In this document: piece by piece, positions 27,141-39,208 of the stretch | Numbering within the stretch: position 1 is the first letter of the stretch | Layout: every line of letters begins with the position of its first letter | NCBI RefSeq assembly: GCF_000143415.4 | Contig: NW_003314349.1 | Location: 324,077-388,076, forward strand | DNA from: Selaginella moellendorffii | Lineage: Eukaryota; Streptophyta; Lycopodiopsida; Selaginellales; Selaginellaceae | DNA: 64,000 nucleotides | Direction: 5' to 3' | Position numbers and translations under genes: made by a program | Notes under the pieces: model-generated | The model's input: the letters and a program-made list of their open reading frames with translations, nothing else | Databases searched by the model: none | What the model was told of the DNA's origin: nothing

Positions 27141-28507
27141 GGATCGATCGATCTCTCTTTCTCACAGCCGCCGCGGACCCATCATCTCCTTCCTCGATTC
27201 CTGCCTACCCACGATCGATCTAGCACCGATCCCCGCTGGGAATCCACCGCCCACCATCTCTCTTTCTCTCTTCTTCTTTGTTCTTCCTCGATCCCGCCCA
27301 AGAACGATATACTACCGATACCTCATGATCGGGGCGGCGTCGCCATCGCCATGAGGATCGCAGCTGTGCCCTCATCCGACAATCGATGGATGCGGCAGTG
27401 TTTATGGGATTTTCTTCCGAGAAATCCTGCCCAGATTCGATCTCTCTCTGATAATGCCATCGCCGTTTGAATCAAATGTTGTGCGTGAGCGATCGATCGA
27501 TAGCTCGATCGATCACGCATACCACACTGCCGTGACAAATCCTCCTCTAGCCTTGCCTACTCTCTTTCTCACCCTCTTCCTTTCTCTTGCGCTTCTTCCG
27601 ATTAACACGGATCAAGGCAGCAATCACAGCGCTCCACGATTGCTTCTTCCATGATCGCGGCTATGGTGTTGGGTGAATTCAATGGGTTGGTTTCCAGGAG
27701 ATTTGATTTGGAATATGGCAAATTCAAAAAAAAAGGAAGAGAAACTCCCCACATTTAATGCCACACCACCATAGCCGAGCTTCTTCCAAGCAGCAGCCAT
27801 AGCTCGTAAGTTCCGTTATAGTTCTTTTTTCGCGTTTCTTTTCTCCGCGCTCGATCAAGACTGTTTCAAGCTGCGCATTTATGAGATCCAAAGCGAGCGA
27901 ATGAATCCTGGGAACGAAGTTACAGATGAGAACGACGATAGGAAAAGGAAAAAAAATGAGAGCTTGGAACATTACCAGCCATAGCTGCGTCGGTCAAGCT
28001 TAAACAAGCAATCGTGTCCCGTATCCGATCAGGATCTCTGAAAACGCTGCTGGTTTCATTTTTAATGCCGCGCCGCGCCTTCCAATTCAGATTCTTTCGG
28101 GCGATTCTTGCGGATGTTTTCTTGCTTCCCTCCCTGCATGGTTTTATTTCTATAATAGTTTGTGAGTCCCAGAGCACACGAGAGATCATACTCATAAAAA
28201 AAACTTACCTTTGTCCGAACATCGCGAGCTTCCAGCGATTATAAAAACATGCTTCGAATTGTTATTTGCGAGATCAAAGTAAGTCAAGCTGCTTCGCGGA
28301 GGTCAAATCTTCGAGACAAAGAGAAACTTACTCGCTTTAAACACTTCGTGGCTCTTTTAAACCTCTGCATCTCTCTGCAACATCCGGAGAAACATGTGAG
28401 CACACAGTCCACACAGAATCATCAGAGACATATCCTAGAGCTCCGTTCTAGCAACGAATACCTTCTTTTTTTCATACCTTTCAGCCAGTGTATGCGTGAA
28501 GCCGGCT
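27141..28507. other. Divergent intergenic region between the kinase and the Ole e 1-like gene
   Basis: The two flanking genes are transcribed away from each other, so both promoters lie here. Several GATCGATC clusters (about 27141-27235 and 27488-27515) and pyrimidine-rich tracts (27260-27300) are visible. Open frames on both strands are short and unlike known proteins. No RNA gene was seen. Confidence 0.45.
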
Positions 28508-29896
28508 ATGGTGCTTCACAGTCTTCTCCTTGCCTTCATTCTCGCCGGCTTGTCATCGGCAACACGCAAAGACACCATCACTGTTACTGGAGTGGTCTTT
28601 TGCAAGAGATGTGTTCATGGCACTGCGGTTGGAACTCCATTACCAGGTAAGCGAAGCAAACACTTTCACTGTTTCTTTTCTCTATCTGCAAAGAGACTCT
28701 GCATGAGTAAGAAAGTCGCAAAAGAGAGAAGTACTTACATTCCAGTCGTAGAAAGTAGAAAGTTATGGCTTTGTCTCGTGGAATCCAGTTTTCCTCCAAA
28801 GTCTCCTGCTTAACTGATTTTCCTCTTCTTTTTCTTCTTTCTGCAACTTAGTGTCAGTAAAAGGTCCAACTTTGCGTGCTGAGTAAAGCCATACCTTGAT
28901 CTGCTAACAGGTGTGGAAGTCTCACTCCAGTACACTGGAGATCCAGCGATTCTCGCATTGACAGACAGCAACGGAGTTTTCAAGCTGCCTGTGAAGAGCG
29001 CGTTCTTCGCAGATCCTGGTGGAAATGGCCGACAGCTCTTTGTCAAGATCGTCAGGCTCCCGGACTCCACTTGCCAGATACCAACGACCACCGAGAAAAA
29101 CGCTGGGATCTTGTCCAAAGCAGCACGAAGAACAGGCATCTTCACGGTGGGAGCTTTTACTTTTCGGCAACAGAAGGCCCTGTGCTCGGAGCTGCCTCCA
29201 TCGTTTTCCAACACCTCCATCATACCGCCACTTCCGCCAGCAATCTTCCCGTTTCCTCACCCTGGCTATGGCGGCGCTCCGCCGATTGGAAGCTCGCCTT
29301 TCCTCCCATTCTCTCCACCACCATACGAAGAACTCCCACCACCGCCAAACGCCGAGCCGCCGGAGATCGTCATTCCACCGCAACCAACATCTCCGCCACC
29401 ACCGCATTCTCTTCCGCCGGCCCCTGTTCGTAGAAACAACGGGCCGCCGCCACCGCTACACGCTCTTCGTCCTCCTCTTCCACCGCCAGCCCCGCGGATG
29501 AAATCCCCTCACCCCTCACCGCCAGCTCCATATGTCCGAGACAAATCACCGCCACCGCTTCCAAAGCCGCCAGCTCGAAGCAAATCGCCACCCCGTCCAA
29601 AGCTCTCACCGCCGCCGCCAGCTCGAAACAAATCGCCACCACCGCTTCCAAAGCTCACACCTCCCCCTCCTCGAAACAAATCGCCACCGCCGCTTCCAAA
29701 GCTCTCTCCTCCGCTAGGACCACCAAAGCACGCTCCGCCTTCCAGGGCTCCCAGTCCTGGAAGAAAACCACTGCCATCGCCATCGCCATCGCCGACGCCG
29801 CCGCCATTTCCATCACCATCGCCGTCGCCACCGCGTAAAGAGAGCCCTAGAGCGCCATACCTTCCATCACCACCGGATTGCCAGCAAAAACCCTAA
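28508..29896 (+). CDS. Secreted proline-rich protein with an N-terminal Ole e 1-like domain, two exons
   Basis: Predicted cell-wall protein. Exons 28508-28646 and 28911-29896 (phase-1 GT-AG intron) give 374 residues. Residues 1-18 form a signal peptide (VLHSLLLAFILAGLSSA). The next 115 residues fit a pollen Ole e 1-like domain: TVTGVVFCKRC early, GVEVSLQYTGD, then a DSNGVFKLPV strand and spaced cysteines (CKRC, TCQIP, LCSEL). From about residue 150 the chain is a long Pro-rich extensin/PRP-like tail with repeated (K/R)SPPPLPKL units at 29540-29720, where Arg/Lys-Ser-Pro-Pro blocks recur. Such tails are often hydroxylated and glycosylated in the wall. The start is the ATG at 28508; a GTG four codons earlier is in frame. 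Frames in other registers are compositional shadows. Confidence 0.85.
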
Positions 29897-30540
29897 TACC
29901 CGGGAAAGGGAAATTTTCAAATGATACTAACTTTCTAGCGATCTAGCATTTGGGTCTTCATGCAAGGATTCTTCTGGGATTTCATGCCCATAGTCAGTCA
30001 AAAGGGTCACGACAGAGAAGTATTTTTGCAAGGATTCTTCACGATGATCTTATACCATTGTTCTAGTCAGATTGTCTTCGAAAGAACCAAGGTAATTTTA
30101 ATGTCATAGTCCAGCACAGTCAAACAGTCCAACACGAGGAAGCATGAAGTATTCCTCTGATTTCGGGCAACAAGGCCGACTCCGTGCCCGACAATACACT
30201 TACCATCAGGAACTAGCGCTCGTCTAACCCCCGTCAGGTATCCATCAGGGCAGCGGCCGAAGTTCTCCACGATGAAAACCTCGTCCCCAAAGCTCGTCAT
30301 CACGCTCTGGTTCTTGCTCACGTATGGGACCCTGTGGACGAGATACTTAGGCCTCAAAAGCTGAGTTGCACGTAAGCGAGCATAGTTCCAGCCTCCAGCC
30401 CGGCAGCTTGTCCAGATAATCCAGCTTGGTGACAAGCATCCAGCATCCGCCAGATCCACACTCCCAGCGGCTGCACACTGTCGGGACTGGCAGCAGCGGT
30501 ATCCTTAATGTTAGTTAAGGGTATCTTTCTTTTTTACGCA
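29897..30540. other. Intergenic stretch with one unassigned minus-strand open frame
   Basis: A 130-codon open frame lies at 30067-30459 on the minus strand. It contains RPKYLVHRVPYVSKNQSV, GDEVFIVENFGRCPDGY and LVPDGKCIVGHG. The composition looks protein-like, but I recognise no family and cannot see supporting splice sites. It may be the end of a broken gene truncated by the AT-rich block that begins at about 30520. Confidence 0.35.
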
Positions 30541-30543
30541 AAT

Positions 30544-30605
30544 TAATCAAGGCTCATTTATTATATATAGAGAGCTTGCAAACACTGCTTAGTGTGAAAA
30601 GTATC
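30544..30605 (+). repeat. LTR-like 62-bp block, inverted relative to 3149-3210
   Basis: Same block as at 3149-3210 but on the plus strand, with the TATA-like run at about 30561-30570. It sits at the sharp border between the gene island and the AT-rich region, which fits an LTR edge. No partner LTR was located. Confidence 0.45.
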
Positions 30606-31759
30606 TAAATACCAACTAAACTTTTATCTCTTATTGAAAAAAAAAGAGATAAAGCTTGATATCATACTTTAAATAGCATTTTCTATTAATTAAAATAAAT
30701 CTTTTGAAATTAAGATTTTATTTGTTTTTAGCAAAACACTTAATATATATTTGATATAGTTCTATATAAAAAAAGTGAACATTTGACCTAATTTGGCAAA
30801 AATAATTGTAACTCCTCTAGAAAGTAAATTTCACTAATGTTTGAATAAAAAACTTATTAGGAACATGAGAAAAGATCAAAAAAATAAAAGGAGTTTGAGA
30901 AAGAGCCTTAACATTAGTTATAGAACTTCTGAGCTATAAATAACTTTAAAGTTATATATTTTAAGTTTCAGAATTTATCCAACAGTATAACTAATTAAGT
31001 TCTTCCAATTTAATATAATGATTACAATATAATCACCCTTTAGTAAAGTCTAATAACCATGCAAGTATGCATGAAACTTCTCAAAACCCTAAACCACTGC
31101 TATGCACTCTTTATTTATCATATTAGTTATAATGTATAATTGATGTATATAATAACATCAATACACCTTTAGAACTAATATTAGAAGAATCCACATGCAA
31201 GATGAAAAGTTAAGTATAGTGCCAAAATTAGAAAAGTTGTTAATACTTTTTTGAGATCCACAAATGCCCATTCACCATCCTCAAACTAAATGAACAATGA
31301 TATTGACGACATCAATAATGCTTACAATGATAAAGTGTTGTATATTATTCATACACTTTAAAACAAAAAACTTTAAAATAGCTATAAGTTTTTCATGATA
31401 AACTTGCAACAAATAAATGTAGTACTCAAGATAAATTGTGTCCTTAGGTTTAAACACATACTTTAATCACTTCAACCCAAACTAACTTCTCGCAGTTGAT
31501 CTAACATTTTGTAAGTATTATGAATATACTCCTCTCACATCCCCTCCAAGTGGATCAAAACATTATATAATCATATTTAGCATATAATAAAGAATCTCAT
31601 CCATCATCCACTAGAAAGTTATCAAAGCATTATTTAAACTGAATATCACTAAAAACTCATACAAACTAAATAATGTATGAAAAATAGTTTTTAGAACGTC
31701 CTCTTTAGCCATCGACACTTGTTACTACCTAAAAGTAAAATTTAACTTGGTGAATTAAT

Positions 31760-32101
31760 GACTTCTCCTCAGATGATCAAGAAAATTAATAGTGTGAAGA
31801 AAAAAATACATATTCAGGATAGTCACTTCATTTAATAGATAATAGTCAATGTAAAATTGAATATTACTATTAGTCTTCATCACAAAATAAGGTTCACAAT
31901 CCTAAGAGTTTTAAAACTTTTAGATAACACTTTTCTCCAATATCTCTTTAATATTTGCATAAAAAATTTTAATCTTCTTTGATGACTAACACCAAATAAG
32001 AGATAAACATCCTCAGTTAAAATAGGATGATGCATTGCAATCTTAGCTCTAAATGACAAGTCAAAGTCGAAGAGAGTAACATAGTAAGTTAACCATTGCA
32101 A
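31760..32101 (-). mobile_element. Decayed Ty3/gypsy reverse-transcriptase remnant
   Basis: On the minus strand, HHPILTEDV followed by QRRLKFFMQILK fits the segment just before the RT fingers of gypsy elements, where an H-I-x-L-T-x-D motif precedes an RRL segment. After a frameshift, VMKTNSNIQFYIDYYLLNEV (about 31790-31860) fits the V-x-K-x-D-G-S-x-R-x-x-x-D-Y-R-x-L-N motif. Stops and shifts show it is dead. Subfamily not resolved. Confidence 0.5.
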
Positions 32102-33946
32102 TGCAAAAACTATTTAGAGGAATGAATTAAAACACAAATGAGAGGAATGAAAGAAAAATGAAAAAAATATAAAATAAGGGGAAGAAATTTCAAAGCTATA
32201 TTTGTCATGATTGTGATGCAACCAATCCATATTAAAGATGAGGTCAAAAACTTAACTTAACACTACTTGAAGCTCAAACTCAAGATCATTTATATGTATA
32301 ATTAAGTGCACCTCATCCCACATGTACACATGAGAATTTTGATAGCCATCAAATTAGTTTCAATCCAAATCATTTTCTCCTTTATATAAACATTTCTTAA
32401 CCTTATTCAGATTCACAATTTAGTGATAATTTATTTAGAATTAAATATTCAAATGTATAACTTGATGAAGTTTATGAAGCTCAAAATGTTAAATTATGGA
32501 TTTAAAAGCTTTTGATGGGTTTGAGAATCTTGTTGATGACTTGCTGATTTTGTATTTACATTTTTAATATTACCTTAAAGATAACTTTCTTTACTTTGTA
32601 AAGGCTCATTATGGTGATCATATATGGCTGGTGGTGCCTTTAGTCTTTATTCCATATGACTCTCCTATTCTAGGCAAGCATATAAGACATCATTGTATAA
32701 CTAAAAAGCTATTGTAAAGTATATGAACTTTTAACATTCAAATTAAGATGATTATTTATCATTTCTATAGTATATATATATATATATATATATTACAAGG
32801 ATATAAAGTTTATTAGTGCTTCAATATATTAATGCTTATATGATCATGATTCAATACTAGTAATGGATTTAAGTTTACTTTTGTGATTGCCACAAGCTAC
32901 TGATACTAGGTTCTAGGATTATTATTTGAGCAGCCTACTGAACAGTTAGGCTGTATACAAATGGGGCAATAATAGCATTATAACTCTTATCATTACCCAC
33001 TTATAGAATATGAAGTGGATGATGTAATATTAGTTTGTTTTCCAATTTTATAGTGTGTGGTTTATTAATGGGCTCTTTGCCCAATGAAAAGAATTGTATC
33101 AAGTGTTGAATTGCAGATTTATAAAGCAAGTTGGACTAAAAGCTTATAAAGTTCAGCACGATATTTAACATGCCAATCCTCTATATATTGTGCATATGGA
33201 GCAGATAAAACACTTTATATAAAGGGAATAAAAAGAAATGACATTATTTATAAATCTATTAGTGCCTCCTCTTGATATTCCTCTAGATCTTGGCCAATCA
33301 ACTAGAAAACTCTAACTACTTTCAATCCATATGAGAAAAAGATATAATTATAATGCTATATACTATTATTAGAATAGTTGTATAGTGTAAATATAGATGG
33401 TAATATGTAGCAATAGGTTTAGTAATAGAAAATAAATTTAAATCCATCTTAACTAACATGGAAAGGGACCTTTTGTTATAAAAACAAGCTTAGAAAGTAA
33501 ACACTAGATGATCTAGTGGCAACTAAACCCTTTTAATGGTATTCCCAAAAGAAGGATGAAGGGGTCATTAACTAATTCATGCAAGGTCCCTCCACTACTT
33601 ATATGACTCTTTTTTTTTTAAAAGAATTTCAATATTATGACTTTTCACCACATCAGTATTAATATGATATTATTGACACTAAAGCCTCTACCTAGGAAAT
33701 GGAGGATGCCAATCTAAAAAATGCTGATAACACTTATATGTATGGCCATCTTCATCACAACAACGAATAACCTAGCAACGAATATCATAGCCACAACCAT
33801 GTTTTTGCCAGTCTTTAAACATGGGCAGCAATAGCATTAACCTCCATCGGAACATGTACTTCAGCTCCACTTCATATGATAAATGTAGCGACAAATAAGA
33901 GAGGTGATGTCTCATAAAATCATATCAATTAAAGAGCGTCATTAAA

Positions 33947-34770
33947 GGTGGATGGGGCAAGTATATGCACAACTCTCAAAAGATCTTAATAGAGTGTTAG
34001 CCACAACATTTCTAACGATTTAAGAATCTAAGATGGAGTCCAAGAAAGAGTCCAAGATGGAGTCCGAGAAGGAATTTATGATAGAGTTTGAGATGGAGTT
34101 TGAGAAAGAGTTCGAGATGGAGTCTGAGCAGGAATCCTAGATGGAGTCCAAAAATGAATCCAAGATAGAGTTTGAAAAGGAGTTTGAGATGGAGTCCGAG
34201 AAGAAGTTCTAGATAAAATCCGAGATAGGGACCGAGACTAAGACTAAGATTGGGATTGAGACCAAGACCAAGACAGAGACCGAGACTGGGACTGGGACCA
34301 AGACCGAGATCAAAACCGAGTCCAAGTTTGAGTCTAAGTTCAAGTCTAAGTCCAAGTTTAAGGGTGAAAGCTCAAAACAATTGTCTCCCAGACATTAAGG
34401 GGTTTTGTGAGCTCCAAAATGATAGTAGGGTGGATAGGGCAAGTATATGCATAACTCAAAAGATCTTAATAGAGTGTTAGCCACAACATTCCTAACGATC
34501 TAGGAATCTAAGAGAGAGTCCAAGAAGGAGTCCAAGATGGAGTCTGAGAAGGAGTTTATGATAGAGTTTGAGATAGAGTCTGAGAAGGAGTTCGAGATGG
34601 AGTTTGAGTAGGAATCCTAGATGGATTCCAAAAACGAGTCCAAGATAGAGTTTGAAAAGGAATTTGAGATGGAGTTCGAGAAGGAGTCTTAGATAGGGTC
34701 TGAGATAGGGTGAAAGCACAAAACAATTGTCTCCCAGACCTTAAAGGGTTTTGTGAGCTCCAAAAGGATA
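33947..34770 (+). repeat. Purine-rich minisatellite in two large direct copies
   Basis: Two copies begin with GTGGAT(G/A)GGGCAAGTATATGCA at about 33947 and 34428. Both contain AGATCTTAATAGAGTGTTAG, then 18-bp-scale variants of GAGTCCAAGATGGAGTCCGAG, and end with a GGTGAAAGC(T/A)CAAAACAATTG block and GTTTTGTGAGCTCCAAAA (near 34365-34420 and 34709-34765). One frame of the core would encode Glu/Ser/Lys/Met-rich repeats. A third, diverged array of GAGACCAAGTCC units lies at about 35260-35460. Confidence 0.75.
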
Positions 34771-37332
34771 GTAGAAGGAGGACTCCAGTGGAATTAGTTT
34801 AGCCAAGAAAAGGCCAGTGTGACTAAGAAAGGTTATACCCACGTGATGGGTGATAATATAACAACTGACAAGTCCAAGGCTAGAGTGAATACGGATGGAC
34901 AAATGGGGTAACTTAGTGAATTGTTCAAAAACCAACTTTAACTCCCTTAGGAGATCAAATGGTCAATGCTCCTAATTCAAGTGTGGATGGCACTAACTAC
35001 TTGGATACCTGGCATGGCTCATCAGAATTTTGCTTTAGACGTATATCTAAGGCACCAAAATGTGAAAGGTGGGGAGAGTATCCATAAGACTTGTGTAGAG
35101 TTACGATGTTTCGAAAAGTTATCCCAAAGTCCCAAACTATGGAAATGAAGAGGAATAGTCCTATTATATAGTGACTAAAGGTATATAAAAGGCAACTCCC
35201 CAAAATGTCATAGGCTAAAGGATCCCTGAAAGCACAACTTAAATATTAAAGAGTTCATCAGATGAGACCAAGTCCGACACCGATTTTGAGACCAAGTTTG
35301 AGACCGAGTCCAAGATTGATTCCAAGACTAACTCCGAGACCGAATTTGAGACCAACTCTAAGACTGAATCTGAGAGCTGAGATTAGGTTTGAGTACTAGA
35401 CAAAGTCTGAGGTCAAGTCCGAGATCAAGTCCGAGATTGAGTCCAAATATTAATACAGGTCATAGGGTGAAAGCCAAAGTATGTGTCTCACTTAGAGGGG
35501 GGGGGGGGGGGCTATAAAGGGCTGTAAAGGGTTCCAAAAGTATAATAAGGATAGTGAGGTCTAGGAACCAGTCTTGAAGGAACTCTTTAGTGGTGCCTCA
35601 AAACTGACTTGAGGTTGAGATTGGGGCTTAGGGGCCTTGGGTGGGAGTGAGCATGGACTCAGGTGGTGTTAAAGGGGCCACCCAAAGAAGTGCTCTAGAG
35701 CAACTCCCACTCCTAAAAGAGAAATCGACTCCAGTGCTTCCGGCTCATATGGAGTGGTGCCCCACTTGAGTACCTTATAGCTCATTGGTCCTTGCCCTTC
35801 TTAGGGGCTTGGGCCTGCCCTTAGGGGCTTGGGCCTGCCCTTCGGGATGAAAGTGGGGGAGTAGGGGTACTTATACCAAGCCATTAGGCTATGGTGTGTA
35901 CCCTAGTGTCCTGAAGCAAGTGTTGCACCTAAGGCTTAGGATTTAGAGGGTCTTATGATCAAATTTTATTGTATTAAGGGATGTTAGGAACCTAGAAGCT
36001 TAGTGTGCTTGGCTGTTTGTGCTTATGAGGAGTGTAACCGAACATTAAGTGTAGTTTAACTTGGAGAGGGGGATTGGGAGAGAATTTGGGAATTCATGGA
36101 TGGATGGCTAACACTCTGTTGCTTATGTAGTGAGTTGCTAAAACTAAGTAGGATCAAGTAAAAACTAGTACAATAGGCAGGAACCTTGGCAAGGGAATTT
36201 AACTAAGGTTAAGGCCGTGGTGGTCAAATAGATGAGGTAAACTAGCAAATTGAAAAGGAAAAATTTATGGCTTACACTATAGTCACGTGGTGAAGAGATT
36301 GTAAGCAACCAAAGAGAATGACTTGAGAGACGATCCATGGGGTTCAAATATAGAAAAAAAAGGCCCATGAATAAGAGTTGCACCCTCTTTTTCAATTAAT
36401 TAAGGGTCTTGAGATACTTAAGGTTAAGTGTCCTTTGGTTTGAATAATACTGGGCTAAGTGACCTCTTGAGAAGCCCAAACTCAGGAGCTTAGAAAAGTC
36501 TCAAAGGTTAATGGAACTTAGTAATCGAATCTTTATGCCCTAACCCAATAATAGTGTTGGTGAGCACAACTATAGATAGAGAGGGATTTAGTAAGGACTG
36601 AAAAAAAGACATTGAGGAAGGGTGTTCCCTATCCTAAAGATGCTAAGGTGTGGTTTTAGGTTGACCACTCATAGACAAAAGGCATAATCTTTGAAAGATG
36701 GGACTATAGCACATATAGTCTTAGACTACTAATGAAACAAGGGTAACTAGTCATGGCTTTAGCATAACGGGCTGATATGTTAGTGGTACCTTTGGGGTGT
36801 TTGCTATGGGATTGGACATATGAAGCACTTAGACTAAAGTGGCATAGATGCCATTCATAGGGCTAGTTGTCCCAAGTTAGAAATAAGACTTATAGAGGTT
36901 GTGAGTGAGATTCCTCTAAGTGGTAAAAAATGTGATTAAGTAACTAAAGTAGAATGAAAAATTTAGTCACTTACACTAATCTTTGTGTTCTGCCAAAGTT
37001 ATTTTATGGGAATCTTAAAAATGTTATATACCATTTGTTTAATCACTTTATAGTGATTGTCATATATCATTTTTGTGATGATGCCTAGCATTTACACAAG
37101 TTTCTTATATGTCTCTAAAGAAAAGCATTGCAATGGTACAATAGTTTAAGCATAACCACTTATGTAAATTAGAGCATTAGGCATTTTCAAATGTGCATAT
37201 AAATATATTGACGATTGTGATAATGCCTTTCAACAATTGCATCATCTGCATCAGAAGCCATCTAAGTTAATTATGCAACTTGGTACTCACTTTTGAAGCC
37301 TCTTTTTTCGTGCAAAACCAAATATGTAAGAG

Positions 37333-37480
37333 TGTTTGGACTCAAACACCTTCTCAAACTCCATCTCAATCTCGATCTCGGATTCTTGCTTAGACTCCTT
37401 CTTAGATTCCATTTCGAACTCTTTCTCAGACTCCATTTCGGACTCTTTCTCGGATTCCATCTTGGACTCCATTTTAAACT
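37333..37480 (-). repeat. Same E/S/K-coding minisatellite on the opposite strand
   Basis: The plus strand reads as CTCCATCTCGGACTC-type units, the reverse complement of the 33947-34770 array. On the minus strand it stays open for 70 codons with MESEKESEMESEKEFEMES. The short open frame could be a chance effect of an 18-bp period that lacks stops. Confidence 0.6.
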
Positions 37481-37773
37481 CGGTCCCAATACTTGCCATG
37501 TGTCAATCCTTCTTATATCCCTTTCTAGAGACATATTCACCAATTGCTTCATGCTCATATCCTTAATCACTTTATTTGAAGTTTCACTCCTATTCTTGAT
37601 TTGTCGAGTTAAAGTTTTTAATCCAAACGTATTATGCTTATTGAACTTTTGTTTCGACCACTACCATGAGGCACGCTTATAGCTCCACTTTGGGGCTTAG
37701 GGATTCATGTCTCACAACTCTACCACCCATAAATAAAGTTTAATGTTCTTATCAAATGATAAAGCATTTTATG

Positions 37774-37778
37774 AAGTA
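37774..37778. repeat. Target-site duplication AAGTA, left copy
   Basis: AAGTA directly before the 5' LTR is repeated directly after the 3' LTR (56615-56619). A 5-bp duplication is the rule for Ty3/gypsy integration and shows that the two LTRs belong to one insertion event. Confidence 0.9.
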
Positions 37779-38139
37779 TGTCAGGAATCCCCCAATTCTT
37801 GCCACATTCCTGACTCTCGCCGGATTCCTGACCTGCAGACCACATTCCTGACTCTCGAGACACTTCTCTATTCCTGACTCTCGAGACACTTCCCGATTCC
37901 TGAGTCTCGAGCCACATTCCTGATGATGATGTGGCGCCTCCTCGACCTCAGCTATATTTAGGCCGTCCTCGATCCAAGAGTGGTGGAGCTTCATCAACCT
38001 ATAGTATATATAGGTTAGCCTTGTTCCATTTCTCCACAATCTGAATCAACACCAGTCTAAGGCTTCTTCTTTGTTTTCACTAGCTTTTTCTCTTTGTCTT
38101 TAGCATTTTCCAGTCTTGATCTTGTTGAGGGTCTTGACA
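37779..38139 (+). repeat. 5' LTR of the chromovirus
   Basis: 361 bp, starting TGTCAGG and ending CTTGACA, so the ends form the inverted TGTCA/TGACA. The left part has ATTCCTGACTCTCGAGACAC-type repeats. A TATA-like TATAGTATATATAGG lies at about 38000. The sequence after it (GTTTGATTCAGATTGTGG) is where the primer-binding site should be; I could not match it to a tRNA. Confidence 0.92.
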
Positions 38140-38236
38140 GTTTGATTCAGATTGTGGATTTTGCTTTTCTTTTAGCTTGTTTTGATTATTTGATTGCCTT
38201 TGTCTTTTTCCCCCTTTCTTTTCTTTCTTCTTGCCA

Positions 38237-39208
38237 ATGGAGTCTCCAAGCCATCCTGATTTCTTTGCCGAAGTCCTTGCAAAAATCCAGTCTGAGAATA
38301 CCGAGCTGAAGGCGACCCTTCTTCGCATGCAGCAGGAGCTTGCTTCACTTTCGGCTCAAGGATCCAGCAAAGTTCTTGAACCGAAGGTGAGTTTCCCGGT
38401 GAAATTTTCAGGCAAGCGTTCGGAGCTTTGTGGATTTTTGAACCAAATGGAGCTGATCTTTGCACTTCAACATCGGCGGTACCCCACTCCCGAGTCTCAA
38501 ATCGGCGCGATTGGGACATTGCTCGAGGGTGCAGCTTTGTCATGGTTTTCTCCTCTTCTGGAGAAGAGCATGAAAGGGGTCGTGGTTCCGGAGCTGATGG
38601 ATCTTCAATTGTTCAAAGAGAAGCTCGAAGCATGTTTTGGCGAGACGGATCGGGTTCGGGCTGCTACCACAAAGATGAGACGGCTCTCTCAAGGGTCTCG
38701 TCCTGCCTCAATCTACGCTGCAAAGTTCCAACTCCTTGCCTTGGACACTCAGTGGGATGAGCGAGCCCTGATTGACCAATTTCGTTTCGGCCTCAACAAC
38801 GGTGTCAAGGATTTGTTGCTCACCATGGAGGATCCCAAGGACCTGTCGGATGCCATCAACAAAGCTGTTCGATGTGACAATCGTCTCTTTGAACGTCGTC
38901 AGGAAAGTCGCCGCGCCGCTATTTTTCCGTCCCAGACTCAGGAATCCCAGCTTGAGTTTTCGGGGCATACTCCTGAACCTACTACTCCGGTTCCGATGGA
39001 TATTTCTGGTACTCCCCGACTCATTAGAGGGAAGTTGAGTCCTGCTGAGAAGCAACGTCGAATATCTCATAATCTTTGCCTCTATTGTGCTGATCCTAAT
39101 CACAAAGCAGCTGTATGTCCCAAGAAGCCTCCTCGACTGCTCGAGTTCACTCTGCCTCAAAGTCCACCTCTATTGCAGTCGGGAAACGACCCTGTCCAAA
39201 CAGAGTAG
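38237..39208 (+). CDS. gag: Chromovirus gag
   Basis: 323 residues from the ATG at 38237. An N-terminal coiled-coil-like stretch ([19 protein letters not shown]) precedes the retrotransposon gag region ([19 protein letters not shown], then LSWFSPLL and LEACFG). A CCHC zinc knuckle [14 protein letters not shown] lies near the C-terminus and would bind RNA. The frame is intact. It ends within the start of the pol frame (overlap 39115-39208), so pol is reached by a shift of -1 (or +2). Confidence 0.88.
   Translation: MESPSHPDFFAEVLAKIQSENTELKATLLRMQQELASLSAQGSSKVLEPKVSFPVKFSGKRSELCGFLNQMELIFALQHRRYPTPESQIGAIGTLLEGAALSWFSPLLEKSMKGVVVPELMDLQLFKEKLEACFGETDRVRAATTKMRRLSQGSRPASIYAAKFQLLALDTQWDERALIDQFRFGLNNGVKDLLLTMEDPKDLSDAINKAVRCDNRLFERRQESRRAAIFPSQTQESQLEFSGHTPEPTTPVPMDISGTPRLIRGKLSPAEKQRRISHNLCLYCADPNHKAAVCPKKPPRLLEFTLPQSPPLLQSGNDPVQTE

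Larger units (their letters stand above)
30606..37773. other. AT-rich transposon debris
   Basis: About 7 kb of low-GC sequence with gypsy reverse-transcriptase remains (31760-32101), a (TA)n tract (about 32768-32792), a purine-rich minisatellite (33947-34770, with diverged pieces to about 35460), a run of about 12 G at 35500 and a 20-bp tandem duplication (TTAGGGGCTTGGGCCTGCCC, about 35800-35840). No intact gene was found. Confidence 0.5.

Noticed and set aside
28922-29651. Trp/Arg-rich minus-strand frames over the proline-rich gene
   Set aside because: They are the antisense of CCA/CCG-rich proline codons, which read as TGG/CGG.
30067-30459. Calling the 130-codon minus-strand frame a real gene
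   Set aside because: It may be part of a broken gene, but no family, splice signal or upstream exon could be found, so it is only mentioned in the intergenic entry.
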